64,000 bases of DNA from assembly GCA_016185345.1 (NCBI GenBank), contig JACPNS010000022.1:1-64000 (forward strand). The letters are read 5' to 3'. Origin of the DNA: Solirubrobacterales bacterium (GTDB taxonomy: Bacteria > Actinomycetota > Thermoleophilia > Solirubrobacterales > JACPNS01). The notes beneath the pieces were generated by a model that was not told the DNA's origin, did not search any database, and saw nothing but the letters and a program-made list of their open reading frames with translations. Position 1 is the stretch's first letter. Each line of letters begins with the position of its first letter. This document shows, one piece after another, positions 1 through 8,221 of the stretch. The position numbers and the translations under genes are program-made.

Positions 1-2
1 TC

Positions 3-146
3 TATGGCTCATCAGCTGAGCGAGCCGCCGCACTGCCCGGTTGGCTGCTTCACTACAACACCAGACGAAAGCACGGCGGCCTCAGCCATAAGACTCCGGA
101 AGCTCGGCTCGCTGAGCTGAACAACCTTGTTGGTAACTACAACTAG
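3..146 (+). CDS. IS481-type transposase, C-terminal end (partial)
   Basis: The window opens inside a plus-strand reading frame that ends at a TAG at 144-146. The 47 visible residues include HYNTRRKHGGLSHKTP followed by ARLAELNNLVGNYN, which matches the C-terminal end of IS481-family integrase-core transposases (compare the family pattern NxxRPHxxLGxxTPxxRL). The catalytic DDE core would lie before base 1. The stop overlaps the stop of the convergent imuB-like gene by the bases CTA, so no intact terminal inverted repeat can be placed between them. It may be a complete element cut by the window edge or a remnant. Confidence 0.7.
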   Translation, partial: YGSSAERAAALPGWLLHYNTRRKHGGLSHKTPEARLAELNNLVGNYN

Positions 147-1621
147 GCAGCTTGCAAATACCAGCGTCGACTGCCCATGTCCTGAAAGACCACGGCATTG
201 GCGCCATCCTCAAGGACCAGCTCGAAGTAGCGGCGACGCACCGGCCGCGGCGTCCACCAGCCGTCTTCAACAACCCAGCGCTCGCGCTGCTGCTCGACGC
301 TCTTGCCGCGCAGGCGTAGTGGATTTCCCTGACCATCGCTGCTGACCTCTGCAGGCTGCGGCTGCATCAAAGGCACCGGCCCCGGAGAAAGCGCCGCGCG
401 CCGTTCGGGCACGCGTGAGTCCTCATCCAAACGCATCACCCGAGCCACCTTCTCAGACGATCCCGCCGCCTGCCGCGCCTGCTCCGACGCAGTCTTCAGC
501 CGCGCCGCGCGCTCTTCCGGCGAGTCGTCGCCGAACAGCGTTGCGGTCTCGTGGTCGAGCGGGCCGAATCCATCGACCGTGAGCTCCAACGCCGCAGCGG
601 GCTCTGGCAGATCTTTCAGCTTCTGCATCGCGACCAGACGGACCCGCGCCGCGTCCGCGGTTGGCACACGCATGATCCCGCGCGCGCTCCACGATCCACC
701 CTCGACGAACCGCGCGCCGAGCAAGAAGCCACGGATTGTGCGGCCGGCGCGCTCGGGGCGGGCGAGCAATCGCTCGATCAGCAGGTCCACTGCTCGTTCG
801 AGGTCACCGGTCAGTGCGCCGCGCTCTGCTCCTTGCGGGGCGGCGTCGTCTACGAGCTCGATCTGCTCCTTCAAGCGCTCGGCAGGCCTGCGCGGCCTGA
901 GCGGCGGCTCCTGCCCATAGATGAGGTCACGCGCGGTCAGCCCGATCCGCCCGAACCGCTCGGCCACCTGCGCGCGGCGCAGTACGGCGAACTCGCCGAG
1001 CGTGGCAATGCCGAGCTTCTCGAGCGTGGCCCCCAGCTGCGCGCAGCCGGGCGAGTGTGCGGCGAGCCAACCGACCGGCGCGCCCGCGAGAAAGTCGCGG
1101 CGCTCGAGGTCATTGTGGATGACTTTTGGCTTGCGCGGCCTGGCCATGCGGGCGGCCGACTGGGCGATGAAACGCGTTGGGCCGGCGCCGATTCGTACCG
1201 GCCGGCGGATTGCGTCGCGGACTGCGGCGATCACTCCGTCGAATCCGCGGTGAAGGGGCTCCAGTCCCGTTGACTCGAAGAACAGCGTGCCCGGCGTATC
1301 GGGATCGCTCTCGACTTCTGCGCCGAGGCCCTCGAGCGCCTGGAGCACCCACTCCCATGCGCTGCCGGCGCGGGCGGGATCGGGCGGCACGAGCTTGAGC
1401 TGTGGGCAGCGGGCGAAGGCCTCACCCACGGGCAGGCCGGGCGTAACCGCAAAGGCTTCGGCTGCCGCGCTCACCTGCCCAATCACCGGCCGCCCGCCCG
1501 GAGCGGGCGCCAGCGCGATCGGCTCCCGCATCATCGCCTGGCGCACATCGGCCCCCGCAGCAGCAGGCGCCGCAGCAACAAGCAGCTCAAACCGGGGCAA
1601 CATGACACAGACCACAGACAC
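143..1621 (-). CDS. imuB: ImuB-like Y-family DNA polymerase homologue
   Basis: A 492-residue Y-family (DinB/UmuC fold) protein starting at GTG 1621 with the N-terminal strand VVCVMLPRFELLVA. The palm carries FFESTGLEPL where active polymerases have the SxDE motif, so catalytic acidic residues appear to be missing, as in ImuB. ImuB is a non-catalytic bridge that recruits DnaE2 (and ImuA') to the beta clamp in damage-induced mutagenesis. The C-terminal third contains little-finger and ImuB-type extension sequence ending RYFELVLEDG and MGSRRWYLQAA. A perfect SOS box covers the start. No imuA or dnaE2 is adjacent, so partners would be encoded elsewhere. An ATG start at 1603 is possible but would remove the first beta strand. 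Confidence 0.8.
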   Translation of the reverse strand: MSVVCVMLPRFELLVAAAPAAAGADVRQAMMREPIALAPAPGGRPVIGQVSAAAEAFAVTPGLPVGEAFARCPQLKLVPPDPARAGSAWEWVLQALEGLGAEVESDPDTPGTLFFESTGLEPLHRGFDGVIAAVRDAIRRPVRIGAGPTRFIAQSAARMARPRKPKVIHNDLERRDFLAGAPVGWLAAHSPGCAQLGATLEKLGIATLGEFAVLRRAQVAERFGRIGLTARDLIYGQEPPLRPRRPAERLKEQIELVDDAAPQGAERGALTGDLERAVDLLIERLLARPERAGRTIRGFLLGARFVEGGSWSARGIMRVPTADAARVRLVAMQKLKDLPEPAAALELTVDGFGPLDHETATLFGDDSPEERAARLKTASEQARQAAGSSEKVARVMRLDEDSRVPERRAALSPGPVPLMQPQPAEVSSDGQGNPLRLRGKSVEQQRERWVVEDGWWTPRPVRRRYFELVLEDGANAVVFQDMGSRRWYLQAA

Positions 1622-1634
1622 GAACGTATGTTCG
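1621..1634. promoter_or_regulatory. LexA operator (SOS box) of imuB
   Basis: CGAACGTATGTTCG is a perfect match to the Gram-positive/actinobacterial LexA consensus CGAACRNRYGTTCG. It abuts and overlaps the GTG start of the imuB-like gene. On the minus strand a -35-like TTGACT (1651-1656) lies 18 bases upstream of AACATA, which is inside the operator. LexA would therefore cover the -10 region and transcription would start at or very near the start codon. The box is seen directly; repression is inferred. Confidence 0.85.
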
Positions 1635-1687
1635 CATACTCAGCCCCGCAAGTCAAGCCCAAAAGTCCGCAAATTCCACCCAACCTT

Positions 1688-1759
1688 TGGCACCCGGTGC
1701 CAGAGGTCGCACGCAAAATGCGCAAATTCCGGCCGACCTGTCAGACCCGGCCTGACAGG
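1688..1759. repeat. Clustered small inverted and direct repeats
   Basis: Two compact hairpins lie between imuB and the desaturase: TGGCAC-ccg-GTGCCA (1688-1702) and CCTGTCAG-7 nt-CTGACAGG (1737-1759). They are interleaved with three copies of CGCAAATT (near 1668, 1720 and 1765). The pattern resembles REP/BIME-like intergenic repeats, but no neighbouring RAYT transposase is present. A simple leader structure cannot be excluded. Confidence 0.4.
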
Positions 1760-1818
1760 TGCCACGCAAATTGCGCCAATTCCGCCGCCAAAGCAATCCC
1801 GCACGCCGAGTCAGCGAG

Positions 1819-1880
1819 CGGCCGGGGGGACGTCGCCCCCGCAGACGTATCCAGTCGAGGAGGTGACGTCCCCCCGGCCG
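1819..1880. terminator. Long GC hairpin after the desaturase gene
   Basis: A 16-bp perfect stem (1819-1834 paired with 1865-1880, core GGCCGGGGGGACGTC) encloses a 30-nt loop and starts 11 bases past the desaturase stop on the minus strand. There is no T-run, so it may act as a Rho-assisted or structural terminator, or protect the mRNA 3' end. Confidence 0.5.
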
Positions 1881-1890
1881 ATCGCGTAAT

Positions 1891-2901
1891 TCAGGCCGAT
1901 TCGCGCAGCTTTGCAGCCATCTGCGCATCAGACACGCGCTTGACGTTCCACGCCAAGCCCGTCTTCTCCAAGCCCCAAACAACCCAACCAGAAGGATCCA
2001 AAGCCTTCTGCCAGCGCTTCAAGCCATGAAACGCACTCGTGGGAAACGTGTGGTGGTTGTGATGCCAAGCCTCGCCAAGCGTCGGCAGTGCAAGCACCCA
2101 GTTGTTCGTGCTCCGGTCTTTCGACTGGAATGGTCTGCGACCAAACATGTGGCAGATCGAGTTGACCGACCAGGTGATGTGATGAGTCACGAAGATCCGC
2201 ACAGCGCCGCCCCAGAACGCGCCGGTCAAAGCACCCCACCAGGATCCACCGGTCAGTGCAAAACCCAGCACCCCCGGAATCACCAGAGCCAAAAGAATGA
2301 ACCAAGGAAACTTGCGATCAACCGCCATCACAACGCGGTCCTTCAAAAGATCAGGAGCAAAGCGCGTCACCGACGACTGGCCTTCCTTGAGTAGCCAGCC
2401 GATGTGCGCATGCCAAGCGCCCTTCATCGCATTCCAAAAGCCGCCGCCTTCGTGACCAACGTGCGGCGAGTGCGGGTCGCCCTCTTCATCTGAATAGGCG
2501 TGGTGGCGGCGATGATCTGCGACCCAGTCGGTCGGGCGACCCTCGATCGCCAAAGACCCGAACGCCGCAAACATTCCGCGCACCCATGGCTTTGCCTCGA
2601 AGCTGCGGTGCGTGAAGAGGCGATGAAAGCCGACTGTGATACCCAGACCAGCAATCACGTGCATGAAGAGCAGAAGACTCAGGTCGATCGGACCTACTGC
2701 CTTGCTCTCCCAGAGCAGAACGATCGCGGTCGCGAAAGCGGTGAAAGGCAACGCGATCACGGCGAGCGTGCCGACCTTGTGCATCCCGCTCGTCGGCTCG
2801 ATCTCGGGATTGATTCCATCGCGGCGCGGTAACTCACGCGCCTCGGTGGCGTCGCCGATCAGCGAGTGGTCCTCGCGAACGAGAGTCGTAGGTGGCTCCA
2901 T
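1891..2901 (-). CDS. Membrane acyl-CoA/acyl-lipid desaturase
   Basis: A 336-residue integral membrane di-iron desaturase (delta-9/stearoyl-CoA desaturase superfamily). The three histidine boxes are visible: HRLFTH, HRRHH and HHNHH. Hydrophobic segments flank the first box. The enzyme would insert a cis double bond in fatty acyl chains at the cytoplasmic membrane using O2 and two electrons. A rubredoxin gene ends 79 bases upstream on the same strand and is a plausible electron donor. The first 40 residues are hydrophilic and not part of the conserved core. Substrate and regiochemistry cannot be read from the sequence. Confidence 0.9.
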   Translation of the reverse strand: MEPPTTLVREDHSLIGDATEARELPRRDGINPEIEPTSGMHKVGTLAVIALPFTAFATAIVLLWESKAVGPIDLSLLLFMHVIAGLGITVGFHRLFTHRSFEAKPWVRGMFAAFGSLAIEGRPTDWVADHRRHHAYSDEEGDPHSPHVGHEGGGFWNAMKGAWHAHIGWLLKEGQSSVTRFAPDLLKDRVVMAVDRKFPWFILLALVIPGVLGFALTGGSWWGALTGAFWGGAVRIFVTHHITWSVNSICHMFGRRPFQSKDRSTNNWVLALPTLGEAWHHNHHTFPTSAFHGLKRWQKALDPSGWVVWGLEKTGLAWNVKRVSDAQMAAKLRESA

Positions 2902-2980
2902 CAGTCACTGCCCTTCAGGCTTGGTCAAATCGATCACAGATTAGGGATACCGAAATCGATATACCCGATTCTACCCTTCC

Positions 2981-3160
2981 CTACTCCGCGTAAGGCTCAA
3001 AATCCTTTGGCCTCGCGCCGCACACCGGACAGAACCAGTCGGCAGGGATAGCGGAGAATGGGGTTCCGGGAGGAATGCCACCGTCGGGGTCTCCGACTTC
3101 GGGGTCGTAGATCCATCCGCAAGTCACGCACATGTACTTCTGGGAGGCGTCTTCGATCAT
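2981..3160 (-). CDS. Rubredoxin
   Basis: A 59-residue protein with two rubredoxin knuckles, [10 protein letters not shown] and WFCPVCGA, that bind one Fe(SCys)4 centre, plus the conserved [13 protein letters not shown] stretch. Length is normal for the family. Rubredoxins are small cytoplasmic one-electron carriers. Here the gene lies between an acyltransferase (24 bases upstream) and a membrane desaturase (79 bases downstream), all on the minus strand. A role feeding electrons to the desaturase is an inference from the context. Confidence 0.92.
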   Translation of the reverse strand: MIEDASQKYMCVTCGWIYDPEVGDPDGGIPPGTPFSAIPADWFCPVCGARPKDFEPYAE

Positions 3161-3184
3161 GGGCGCAAGAGTACATCGAGCACG

Positions 3185-4267
3185 TCAGCCACTTCCCTTG
3201 GAGCGCGTCAGCAGCGGCAGTTCAACGAATCGCCACATCGCAGCGCCGGCCAAAGACGACACCACCAAGAGCAGCAACCATGTCAGGACGCCCGAGCTCG
3301 GCATCAAGCCATACCCCTTCATGAACAGCAGCAACGGCAGGTGCAACAGGAATACTCCATACGACCACCGGCCAAACGACTCTGCCGGTTTCAATCGGTC
3401 GGAGGCGCCGATCACCGGCTGTGCGCACGCCGCGATGATCAATCCGTAACCAATCGCCCCGGGCAGATCGCGGAACACTCCGAGCGCCCAAGGGCCAACG
3501 TTGAGCGCATGCCAGACCGAGTCGCCCAGCGCAAGAACCGCACCCACGACAATCATCCACACGGCAGTCGACCGCGTCTTCGCCGGCGGTAGATGCGCAA
3601 TCACCATTCCGAGCGCCAGATACGGGAGCATCGCCGGCAACGACAGACGCGCGATCGGCCCCCAACCGCTGATGTAGGCAGCCCAGTTGAAAACAACACC
3701 GAGCAGCACTAGGAGCACCGGAAAGATCCACGCCTCCCGCCCCATCCGCGAGCCAAAAAATACGAACACCGGAAACACCAGATAGAACGCTGCCTGCACG
3801 GCGAGAGTCCAAGTCGGTGCATCGAGCGTCAGCAGCGTCTCGCGCGAGTAGTTCTGCAGGAAGAACGCGAAGCGCCACAGCTCGTCGGACGGCGGCAGTC
3901 GCACGCCGGCGGTGTCGCCAATTCCCCAGAGCAGGCCGATCGTAAGGACGATCGCCAAGTAGTAGGCGGGTACGATTCGCACGATGCGACGCCAGTAGTA
4001 CCGGCCGATCTCGATCATCCGTGGGGGGCTGTCGTGGCCCGCCTTCAGCAGCGGGCGATACAGCAGGTAACCCGACATGACGAAGAACACGACGAGGCCG
4101 ATGCGCCACTCGAACAAGACGTAGTCGAGGAATCCCTCGCGGGTTGGCTTGTTCGGATTGGGCAGTCGATAAAGCCACACGTGGTAAGTCAGAACTGCCA
4201 TCGCGGCGAAGGCGCGGATCACGTCGAGCGCTTGCGCGCGATGCATTTTCACCCCCGCGTTGTTCAC
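3185..4267 (-). CDS. Acyltransferase family 3 (OafA/YrhL-like)
   Basis: About 360 residues with roughly ten hydrophobic segments and the typical N-terminus RAQALDVIRAFAAMAVLTYH. The conserved histidine lies in the first membrane helix and the R-x10-H type start is recognisable. Members O-acylate surface sugars, peptidoglycan, lipids or antibiotics at the membrane. The GTG start overlaps the upstream SRPBCC stop as GTGA, so translation is probably coupled. An ATG seven codons later (MHRAQ) is an alternative start. The substrate is unknown. Confidence 0.82.
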   Translation of the reverse strand: MNNAGVKMHRAQALDVIRAFAAMAVLTYHVWLYRLPNPNKPTREGFLDYVLFEWRIGLVVFFVMSGYLLYRPLLKAGHDSPPRMIEIGRYYWRRIVRIVPAYYLAIVLTIGLLWGIGDTAGVRLPPSDELWRFAFFLQNYSRETLLTLDAPTWTLAVQAAFYLVFPVFVFFGSRMGREAWIFPVLLVLLGVVFNWAAYISGWGPIARLSLPAMLPYLALGMVIAHLPPAKTRSTAVWMIVVGAVLALGDSVWHALNVGPWALGVFRDLPGAIGYGLIIAACAQPVIGASDRLKPAESFGRWSYGVFLLHLPLLLFMKGYGLMPSSGVLTWLLLLVVSSLAGAAMWRFVELPLLTRSKGSG

Positions 4268-4752
4268 GCCGCCGCTGCCTTCGCGAGTTCACGCTCGAGC
4301 CGAGCAAGCACCTGCCCGCAGCGAAGATGGAGCCACGGGCGCGCCGCAGTCACGAGCAGCCTGTCGCGCAACCCACCGGGATCGATCCGGACGTCAAATG
4401 AAACCTCGGTCGCACGCTCGCCACATGGAGCAAGCCTCCAGTCGATTTCCGCGCGCGTCGAGCCCGCCATCGCCTCGCCCCCGAACGCGGAGTCGGCCAC
4501 GGCGTAGGTGATGCGCGTGACCACGCGACGCTCGAGACCCGGGAACGGTCCGCGCAGAAGCAGGTCGGCCGAGCCTTCGTCGCTGCCATCGACGATCCCG
4601 GCGTCCACAAGGTCCGCGCCGAGCAGCGGCCAGTGCAGACGCAGGTCGCTGAGCAACGCGTAGACATCGGCCTGGGGAAAGCGAATCGTTCGCCGCGCGC
4701 CGACCACGATCGAGAATCCGTTCGCCTGCGCGGCGGATTCAGACGCTTCCAT
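4264..4752 (-). CDS. SRPBCC-fold (polyketide cyclase/START-like) protein
   Basis: A 162-residue protein that looks like the SRPBCC helix-grip fold: an N-terminal beta strand (VGARRTIRFPQADVYALLSDL) then beta strands ending in a long C-terminal helix (RCGQVLARLERELAKAAA). The ATG at 4752 is preferred over a TTG 24 bases upstream because GGAG lies six bases before it. It overlaps the metallophosphoesterase stop by 14 bases and the acyltransferase start by 4, so it is within a tight operon. Such proteins bind hydrophobic ligands; no specific ligand is evident. Confidence 0.65.
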   Translation of the reverse strand: MEASESAAQANGFSIVVGARRTIRFPQADVYALLSDLRLHWPLLGADLVDAGIVDGSDEGSADLLLRGPFPGLERRVVTRITYAVADSAFGGEAMAGSTRAEIDWRLAPCGERATEVSFDVRIDPGGLRDRLLVTAARPWLHLRCGQVLARLERELAKAAAA

Positions 4753-6322
4753 CAGTTGCTCCGGTCTCGATCTCAATCCTGTCGATCACAGCTGGCTCGG
4801 CAACGTCGCGCTCCAGGCCCGTCACGCCATACGAAGTGAGCGTCACGCGATCGCCGGTCACATCAACGCGCACGAAGTTCTTGAAGAAGGGCGGATCGTC
4901 CCAGTCGAGCGCCTCGGAGATCTTCTCGGCCGTGAACCAGCCGCGTGGCGGGTAGATCAAAGTCGCGAGCATGCGTGAGCGACGCGAGACCGTGATCGCT
5001 GACGGATCGCCGGCGCCCTCGCCGCGTGCGAGTTCAGCGGCGAGGTCAAGCCCGTGGCGCTCAGAAACGATCACCGCCGCCTCATCGGCCGGGATTCCGT
5101 GCACCGGCCGACTGCCACGCCAAGGAGCAAGCCGGCGCAGCTTTCGCAACAGGATGATCGAGTAAGCGCGTAGCGAGTCGGCACGCGTCGGGTAGACCAT
5201 CCAGGCGCTTTCATCCACGTCTGGTCGATCGACTTTGGCGAGCTGATGCGTGGATGTCATGAATGCACCGCCGCCGCCCGAAATCATGCAGTGAATTTCG
5301 CGCCCGTCGCCCACCCGAACACTGTGACGTTCGTAGTGATGGACGTCGCCCGCGATCATCGCGATGAAGTTGTTGGCGGGATCGCGCACGAGCGACCACA
5401 GCAACCCGCCGCCCGCATCCGACCCGTCCGGTCCGAGAATCCGGCGCGGGCTCATGTACGCGCCGGCGTACACCGGCTTGCCGCTTATCAGCAGCTTTGG
5501 CTTTGACCCAGCCGAGACGCGTTTTAGCCACGCGCCCTGAGCATGATCGAGTCGCCCGAGGATCCCGACATCGATCGCGATCATGCGCAGCCCCGGCGTG
5601 TCGATGCAGAAGTACATGTTCGGCTGCGCCGGTCCGCTGGCCTGGGCTTCGCCACGCAGCTCTTTGGCGATCGCGAGCGTCCGCGTGTCGAGCGAGCGCG
5701 GTCGGCGCCAGAAGACCGCGTGAAGAACCAGCGCAAGTCGCGACCACTTCGCGCGACGCGGCGGGCGAAACTTGTGAGCCGGAGGCGCCGCATCGCAGAA
5801 GTGACGCATGAATCCCACGAGCCCGTCGAGCCAGTCGTGGTTTCCCGGGATCGCGTAGATCGGTCGCGGGTAGTCGGCAAACGGGATGAAGAACTTGCCG
5901 ACGTACTCGTTCACGTCGCCATCCGGGTAGACGACGTCGCTGGCGATCACGGAGAACTCACTGTCCTTGGCTGCGTTCAGAAACGCGGGCACCACCGAGT
6001 ACTGCGATCGATCGCCCTCACCGGTGTCGCCGACCACCATGAATGAAAAGTCGCCGAGGTCATTGCGCTGAATCGTGAAGTCGCTGCCGTGAGTCTTTTC
6101 CTGAGCGTGCACCCACGCCGCCCGAGCGTTCTCGGTCGGATCGCCCGTCAGCGACGCGAGAACGTTGTTGCGTGAACGCCAGAGCGTGCGCGGGTTCAGC
6201 CAGGAAAAGCGTTTGAGCGGCGTGCCGACGCCTGAGACGTCCGACGGCTGCGCGCGCCAGTCGGCATCGTCGGCCAGTCGCGCGGCGGCCGGGATCGCGG
6301 TCGCCCTGGTGCTCTCGCGCAT
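4739..6322 (-). CDS. Calcineurin-like metallophosphoesterase
   Basis: About 527 residues. Metal-binding motifs are visible in order: VVGDTGEGD, the VIASDVVYPDGD region (replacing GDxxY), IPGNHDW and GDVHHYERH. This is the binuclear metallophosphoesterase core, with insertions before and after it. The C-terminal part (YPPRGWFTAEKISEALDWDD) is extra. There is no obvious signal peptide. The ATG at 6322 has GGAC upstream; a TTG directly at 6331 follows the previous stop. The substrate is not identifiable. The gene sits inside a minus-strand operon with lipid-modifying enzymes, which hints at an envelope role but does not prove it. Confidence 0.8.
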   Translation of the reverse strand: MRESTRATAIPAAARLADDADWRAQPSDVSGVGTPLKRFSWLNPRTLWRSRNNVLASLTGDPTENARAAWVHAQEKTHGSDFTIQRNDLGDFSFMVVGDTGEGDRSQYSVVPAFLNAAKDSEFSVIASDVVYPDGDVNEYVGKFFIPFADYPRPIYAIPGNHDWLDGLVGFMRHFCDAAPPAHKFRPPRRAKWSRLALVLHAVFWRRPRSLDTRTLAIAKELRGEAQASGPAQPNMYFCIDTPGLRMIAIDVGILGRLDHAQGAWLKRVSAGSKPKLLISGKPVYAGAYMSPRRILGPDGSDAGGGLLWSLVRDPANNFIAMIAGDVHHYERHSVRVGDGREIHCMISGGGGAFMTSTHQLAKVDRPDVDESAWMVYPTRADSLRAYSIILLRKLRRLAPWRGSRPVHGIPADEAAVIVSERHGLDLAAELARGEGAGDPSAITVSRRSRMLATLIYPPRGWFTAEKISEALDWDDPPFFKNFVRVDVTGDRVTLTSYGVTGLERDVAEPAVIDRIEIETGATDGSV

Positions 6323-6331
6323 CGCGTCCAA

Positions 6332-7096
6332 TCAGTCCACCCGGTAGCGCAGAAAGAGGTGCTCGTCCCCGGAGAAGGCGCTTATCAGATGGAGCTTCTG
6401 ATTGCGCGGAAGCCGGCCGGCGATAATCGGGAATGGATCGCCGTTTCCGATCAACACTGGTGCGACGGTCAGAAAAAGTTCATCCACGAGTTCCTCTGCA
6501 AAGAACGGCGTGTTCAGATGCGGCCCGCCCTCCAGGAGGAGCGAGCGAACGTCGTAGTCGTGGCGCAGCGTGCGGAGGATCTCGGGCGGCGACGTGGTGG
6601 CTATCCGATCGACCTGCGCGGCGACGCCTACGAAATCCAGGTCCACCTCACTGAACAGCGCAATCCGCAGCTCGGCGTCGGCAAACATGGGAGCGGCGAT
6701 CGGCAGTTCACCTGAACGCGTGACCGTGGAAACCAATGGGCGCGCCGACAGTCCGGCCGCGGCCCGACGCTCCTGCACCTCTGGCTTGGTCGCCGGCGCG
6801 TTGTAACTCTCGGCAGCGATCGTGCCTATGCCCGCCATCACGCAGTCGACGCGCTCGCGCAACGTCGAAAACAAGTCCGCATCCGCGGCCCCGCCGAGTT
6901 CGGCCGTGTTCTTACCTATCCGGCCCTGGCCATCCGCGGTGGCGACCATGTTCACGACCACGTATGGCCGATCCTCGGGGGCACCGGCTCCGAACTCGAG
7001 CCCGGAATACGCCTCGCGAGACCCAACGCGCGCGGCGTCCGGCCCGGCCGGAAACAACTTCGTTAGCTCGCTCATGCTGATCGGCGCCGACGTCAC
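6332..7096 (-). CDS. RibD C-terminal-type (DHFR-like) reductase
   Basis: About 254 residues with the RibD_C/dihydrofolate-reductase-like fold: PYVVVNMVATADGQG near the N-terminus, then a Rossmann-like region ending in LLLEGGPHLNTPFF and VDELFLTVAPVLIGNG. These motifs mark reductases of the 5-amino-6-(5-phosphoribosylamino)uracil type. It lacks the RibD deaminase half, so it is probably a stand-alone NADPH reductase, not necessarily in riboflavin synthesis. The GTG at 7096 is preceded by CATACT seven bases upstream, so it may be leaderless; ATG 7075 is the alternative. Confidence 0.75.
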   Translation of the reverse strand: MTSAPISMSELTKLFPAGPDAARVGSREAYSGLEFGAGAPEDRPYVVVNMVATADGQGRIGKNTAELGGAADADLFSTLRERVDCVMAGIGTIAAESYNAPATKPEVQERRAAAGLSARPLVSTVTRSGELPIAAPMFADAELRIALFSEVDLDFVGVAAQVDRIATTSPPEILRTLRHDYDVRSLLLEGGPHLNTPFFAEELVDELFLTVAPVLIGNGDPFPIIAGRLPRNQKLHLISAFSGDEHLFLRYRVD

Positions 7097-7112
7097 AGCC
7101 AGCAGTATGCCG

Positions 7113-7652
7113 TCAACTCTTGCCGTACACGTCAGGCGCGAGGTGCTGCATCGATGCGATCTGATCTCCCTTGCCGTCGGCGTGCATCGCCGTGACGACC
7201 GCTCCGATCAACGAACCGCACGCCAACTTGACGAGACGATCGCGCTGGATCGGTCGCCCGTCGACCCACTCGAGCAGCATCGCGTCGAGCATTGCGATCC
7301 AACCCTCGACGGCCATTCGCAGAGTTTCGGTGGCTGGCTCGTCGGGCGAGAGCACCGCGCAGATTCGCTCGACCTGGGCATCGCGGTTCTCGCGAACTGC
7401 CGCGCGCACATCCTCGTCAACACTGTGGCGGCCGGCGAATACGGCGCGGAATGCGTTGGCGTTCGTCTCGACGAAGGCAACCAGCCGCTCTACCCCGTCG
7501 CTCAGCCAACGATCCGGCGGCAACGTCTGGTCCGGCGCAGTCATCTCAAACGCGTGGCGCATTCCGTGCCGCACGATCGCCGAGAAGAAGTCGCTCTTGT
7601 TCGGGAAGTAGTGGTAAACCAGCCCGCGGGAAACGCCGGCCTCCTGGGCCAC
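7113..7652 (-). CDS. TetR-family regulator, N-terminus extends beyond the usable start
   Basis: The frame codes for a TetR repressor, with recognition helix region VAQEAGVSRGLVYHYFPNKSDFF. From the first canonical start (GTG 7652) the protein would be 179 residues and would lack helix 1. The same frame is open upstream to 7784 and encodes a typical first helix (REQLVEIGARLFAERPF) with no ATG, GTG or TTG. Translation from CTG 7784 or ATA 7772 would give a full-length protein of about 220 residues. It precedes the RibD-like gene by 16 bases on the same strand and may regulate that operon. A palindrome at 7835-7848 is a candidate operator. Confidence 0.8.
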   Translation of the reverse strand: MAQEAGVSRGLVYHYFPNKSDFFSAIVRHGMRHAFEMTAPDQTLPPDRWLSDGVERLVAFVETNANAFRAVFAGRHSVDEDVRAAVRENRDAQVERICAVLSPDEPATETLRMAVEGWIAMLDAMLLEWVDGRPIQRDRLVKLACGSLIGAVVTAMHADGKGDQIASMQHLAPDVYGKS

Positions 7653-7834
7653 CTGTTCGATCCAGACGTCGTTGAATGGGCGCTCGGCAAAGAGCCGCGC
7701 ACCGATCTCGACTAGTTGCTCTCGCCGGGCTTCGGGTGAAAGTCGGGTCCGTTTCTGTGTTTTCGTAGTTATCCCGGGCTCCAGTCCATGCCGTCAAAAG
7801 GCTGCAAAATGCGGGTTTTTGAGGTATCCATAAC

Positions 7835-7848
7835 TAACCTTTAGGTTA
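7835..7848. promoter_or_regulatory. Palindrome TAACCT-TT-AGGTTA, candidate TetR operator
   Basis: Six-base perfect arms separated by two bases sit about 50 bases upstream of the earliest possible start of the TetR gene, in an AT-richer patch. The size and position suit a TetR-family autoregulatory operator. Binding is inferred only. Confidence 0.45.
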
Positions 7849-8221
7849 CCTCCCAAATCGTCCTCAAGATGCTTTATTGTGCAACTTGCCAGTAACAATT
7901 CCATTTGAATGTTGCTTGGCCCATAGTTGGAAGAGTAAAAACTTGTAGAGACCGCCGTGTGACCTCCCCCCCCGGTTCACGCGCCAGATCACCATCTGGC
8001 CAAGCGGTTTCAGCAAGACCCGGTTGCGCCGGTCCGATCGTTCGTTTTTCTGCGACGTCAGGGATCCGATGACGTGAGAACGATTCGGATCGGCGCCATA
8101 ACCGGAGTGTTTGCTCCGCTTGGTGCTAAAGTGGAGTGGTCGATCCGCTTAGCGTCCTCCCCCAAGGTTCGCTTCTCTCCTAAAAGCTTCCCGTTCACGG
8201 ATTCGACGGAAAGGACCCCCA
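7849..8221. other. Divergent intergenic region with inverted repeats
   Basis: About 370 bases with no gene between the TetR gene and the MFS exporter. It holds the hairpin GCCAGAT-cacc-ATCTGGC (7983-8000), and a spaced inverted repeat GATCCGA/TCGGATC (8063-8069 and 8085-8091). Either could be the operator for the second TetR regulator encoded downstream of the exporter. GGAAAGGA just before 8222 is the exporter ribosome-binding site. Confidence 0.4.
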
